DNA of 44,316 bases. Origin: Clostridium drakei. GTDB taxonomy: Bacteria > Bacillota > Clostridia > Clostridiales > Clostridiaceae. The notes beneath the pieces were generated by a model that was not told the origin of the DNA, ran no database searches, and saw only the letters and a list, made by a program, of their open reading frames with translations. The translations under genes were made by a program, and so were the position numbers. Each line of letters opens with the position of its first letter. Within the stretch, counting starts at the first letter, position 1. Location: assembly GCF_000633595.2 (NCBI RefSeq), contig NZ_JIBU02000055.1, positions 1-44,316 of the forward strand. The letters are read 5' to 3'. Below are positions 44,315 through 44,316 of the stretch, piece by piece.

Positions 44315-44316
44315 TT

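Noticed and set aside
44228-44316. TPP riboswitch upstream of thi4
   Set aside because: The conserved CUGAGA and ACCUGA blocks are not in the visible 89 nt; one may lie beyond the edge.
1-44316. CRISPR arrays, transposons, prophage or tRNA genes
   Set aside because: No spaced direct repeats, transposase, integrase or cloverleaf was recognised on either strand.

Overview
The window is AT-rich, densely coded Firmicutes DNA. Strong AGGAGG ribosome sites, intrinsic terminators, lipoprotein transporters and oxygen-sensitive enzymes (ferredoxin-type proteins, a flavodiiron protein, rubredoxin) point to a strict anaerobe, most likely Clostridium sensu stricto. I cannot name the species. I see no rRNA, tRNA, CRISPR array, insertion sequence or phage gene.

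Layout. 1-5.2 kb: a pair of uncharacterised proteins, a two-helix membrane protein, an ankyrin protein, a CatA-like acetyltransferase and a YfcE-type phosphodiesterase. 5.4-8.9 kb: an operon of an acyl-CoA dehydrogenase/EtfA-C-terminal/rubredoxin fusion followed by a flavodiiron protein, read from a promoter whose -35 lies in a PerR-like box. This looks like an oxygen-reducing chain fed by acyl-CoA. 9-13 kb (minus strand): a polar amino-acid ABC transporter with a cytidylate-kinase-like gene and a LysR regulator. 13.7-15 kb: a class III aminotransferase.

15.0-18.5 kb: a consensus promoter, an M-box (ykoK) magnesium riboswitch and its terminator precede a duplicated ABC permease and an ATPase with an extra C-terminal domain. 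This pair is normally annotated as nitrate/sulfonate transport and has no binding protein here, so the riboswitch suggests a Mg2+-linked transporter. 18.6-20.2 kb: a sulfurtransferase and a DUF1287 NlpC/P60-like protein. 20.4-23 kb (minus): a POT peptide transporter and an M24 peptidase, a peptide-use pair. 23.3-25.6 kb: a short UvrA paralog behind a promoter with MerR-family geometry. 25.7-29.7 kb (minus): a membrane protein with a 39-bp tandem-repeat tail and a 7TM-PAS-PAS-GGDEF-EAL protein.

30-32.6 kb (minus): a small alarmone synthetase overlapping a two-component system. 32.7-35.1 kb: glucose PTS IICBA behind a GlcT-type antiterminator target and terminator. 35.4-41.6 kb: sulfur amino-acid block (metNIQ, a trans-sulfuration enzyme, homocysteine methyltransferase, and an opposing O-acetylhomoserine sulfhydrylase). 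41.7-44.3 kb: an ArsR-type regulator, a DUF362 ferredoxin protein and, on the minus strand, a Thi4-type thiazole synthase whose leader carries two GC-rich hairpins at the window edge.

Several coding starts were moved from the longest reading frame to internal codons with well-spaced ribosome sites; this is stated per gene. Family names rest on motif recognition by eye; no database search was run.
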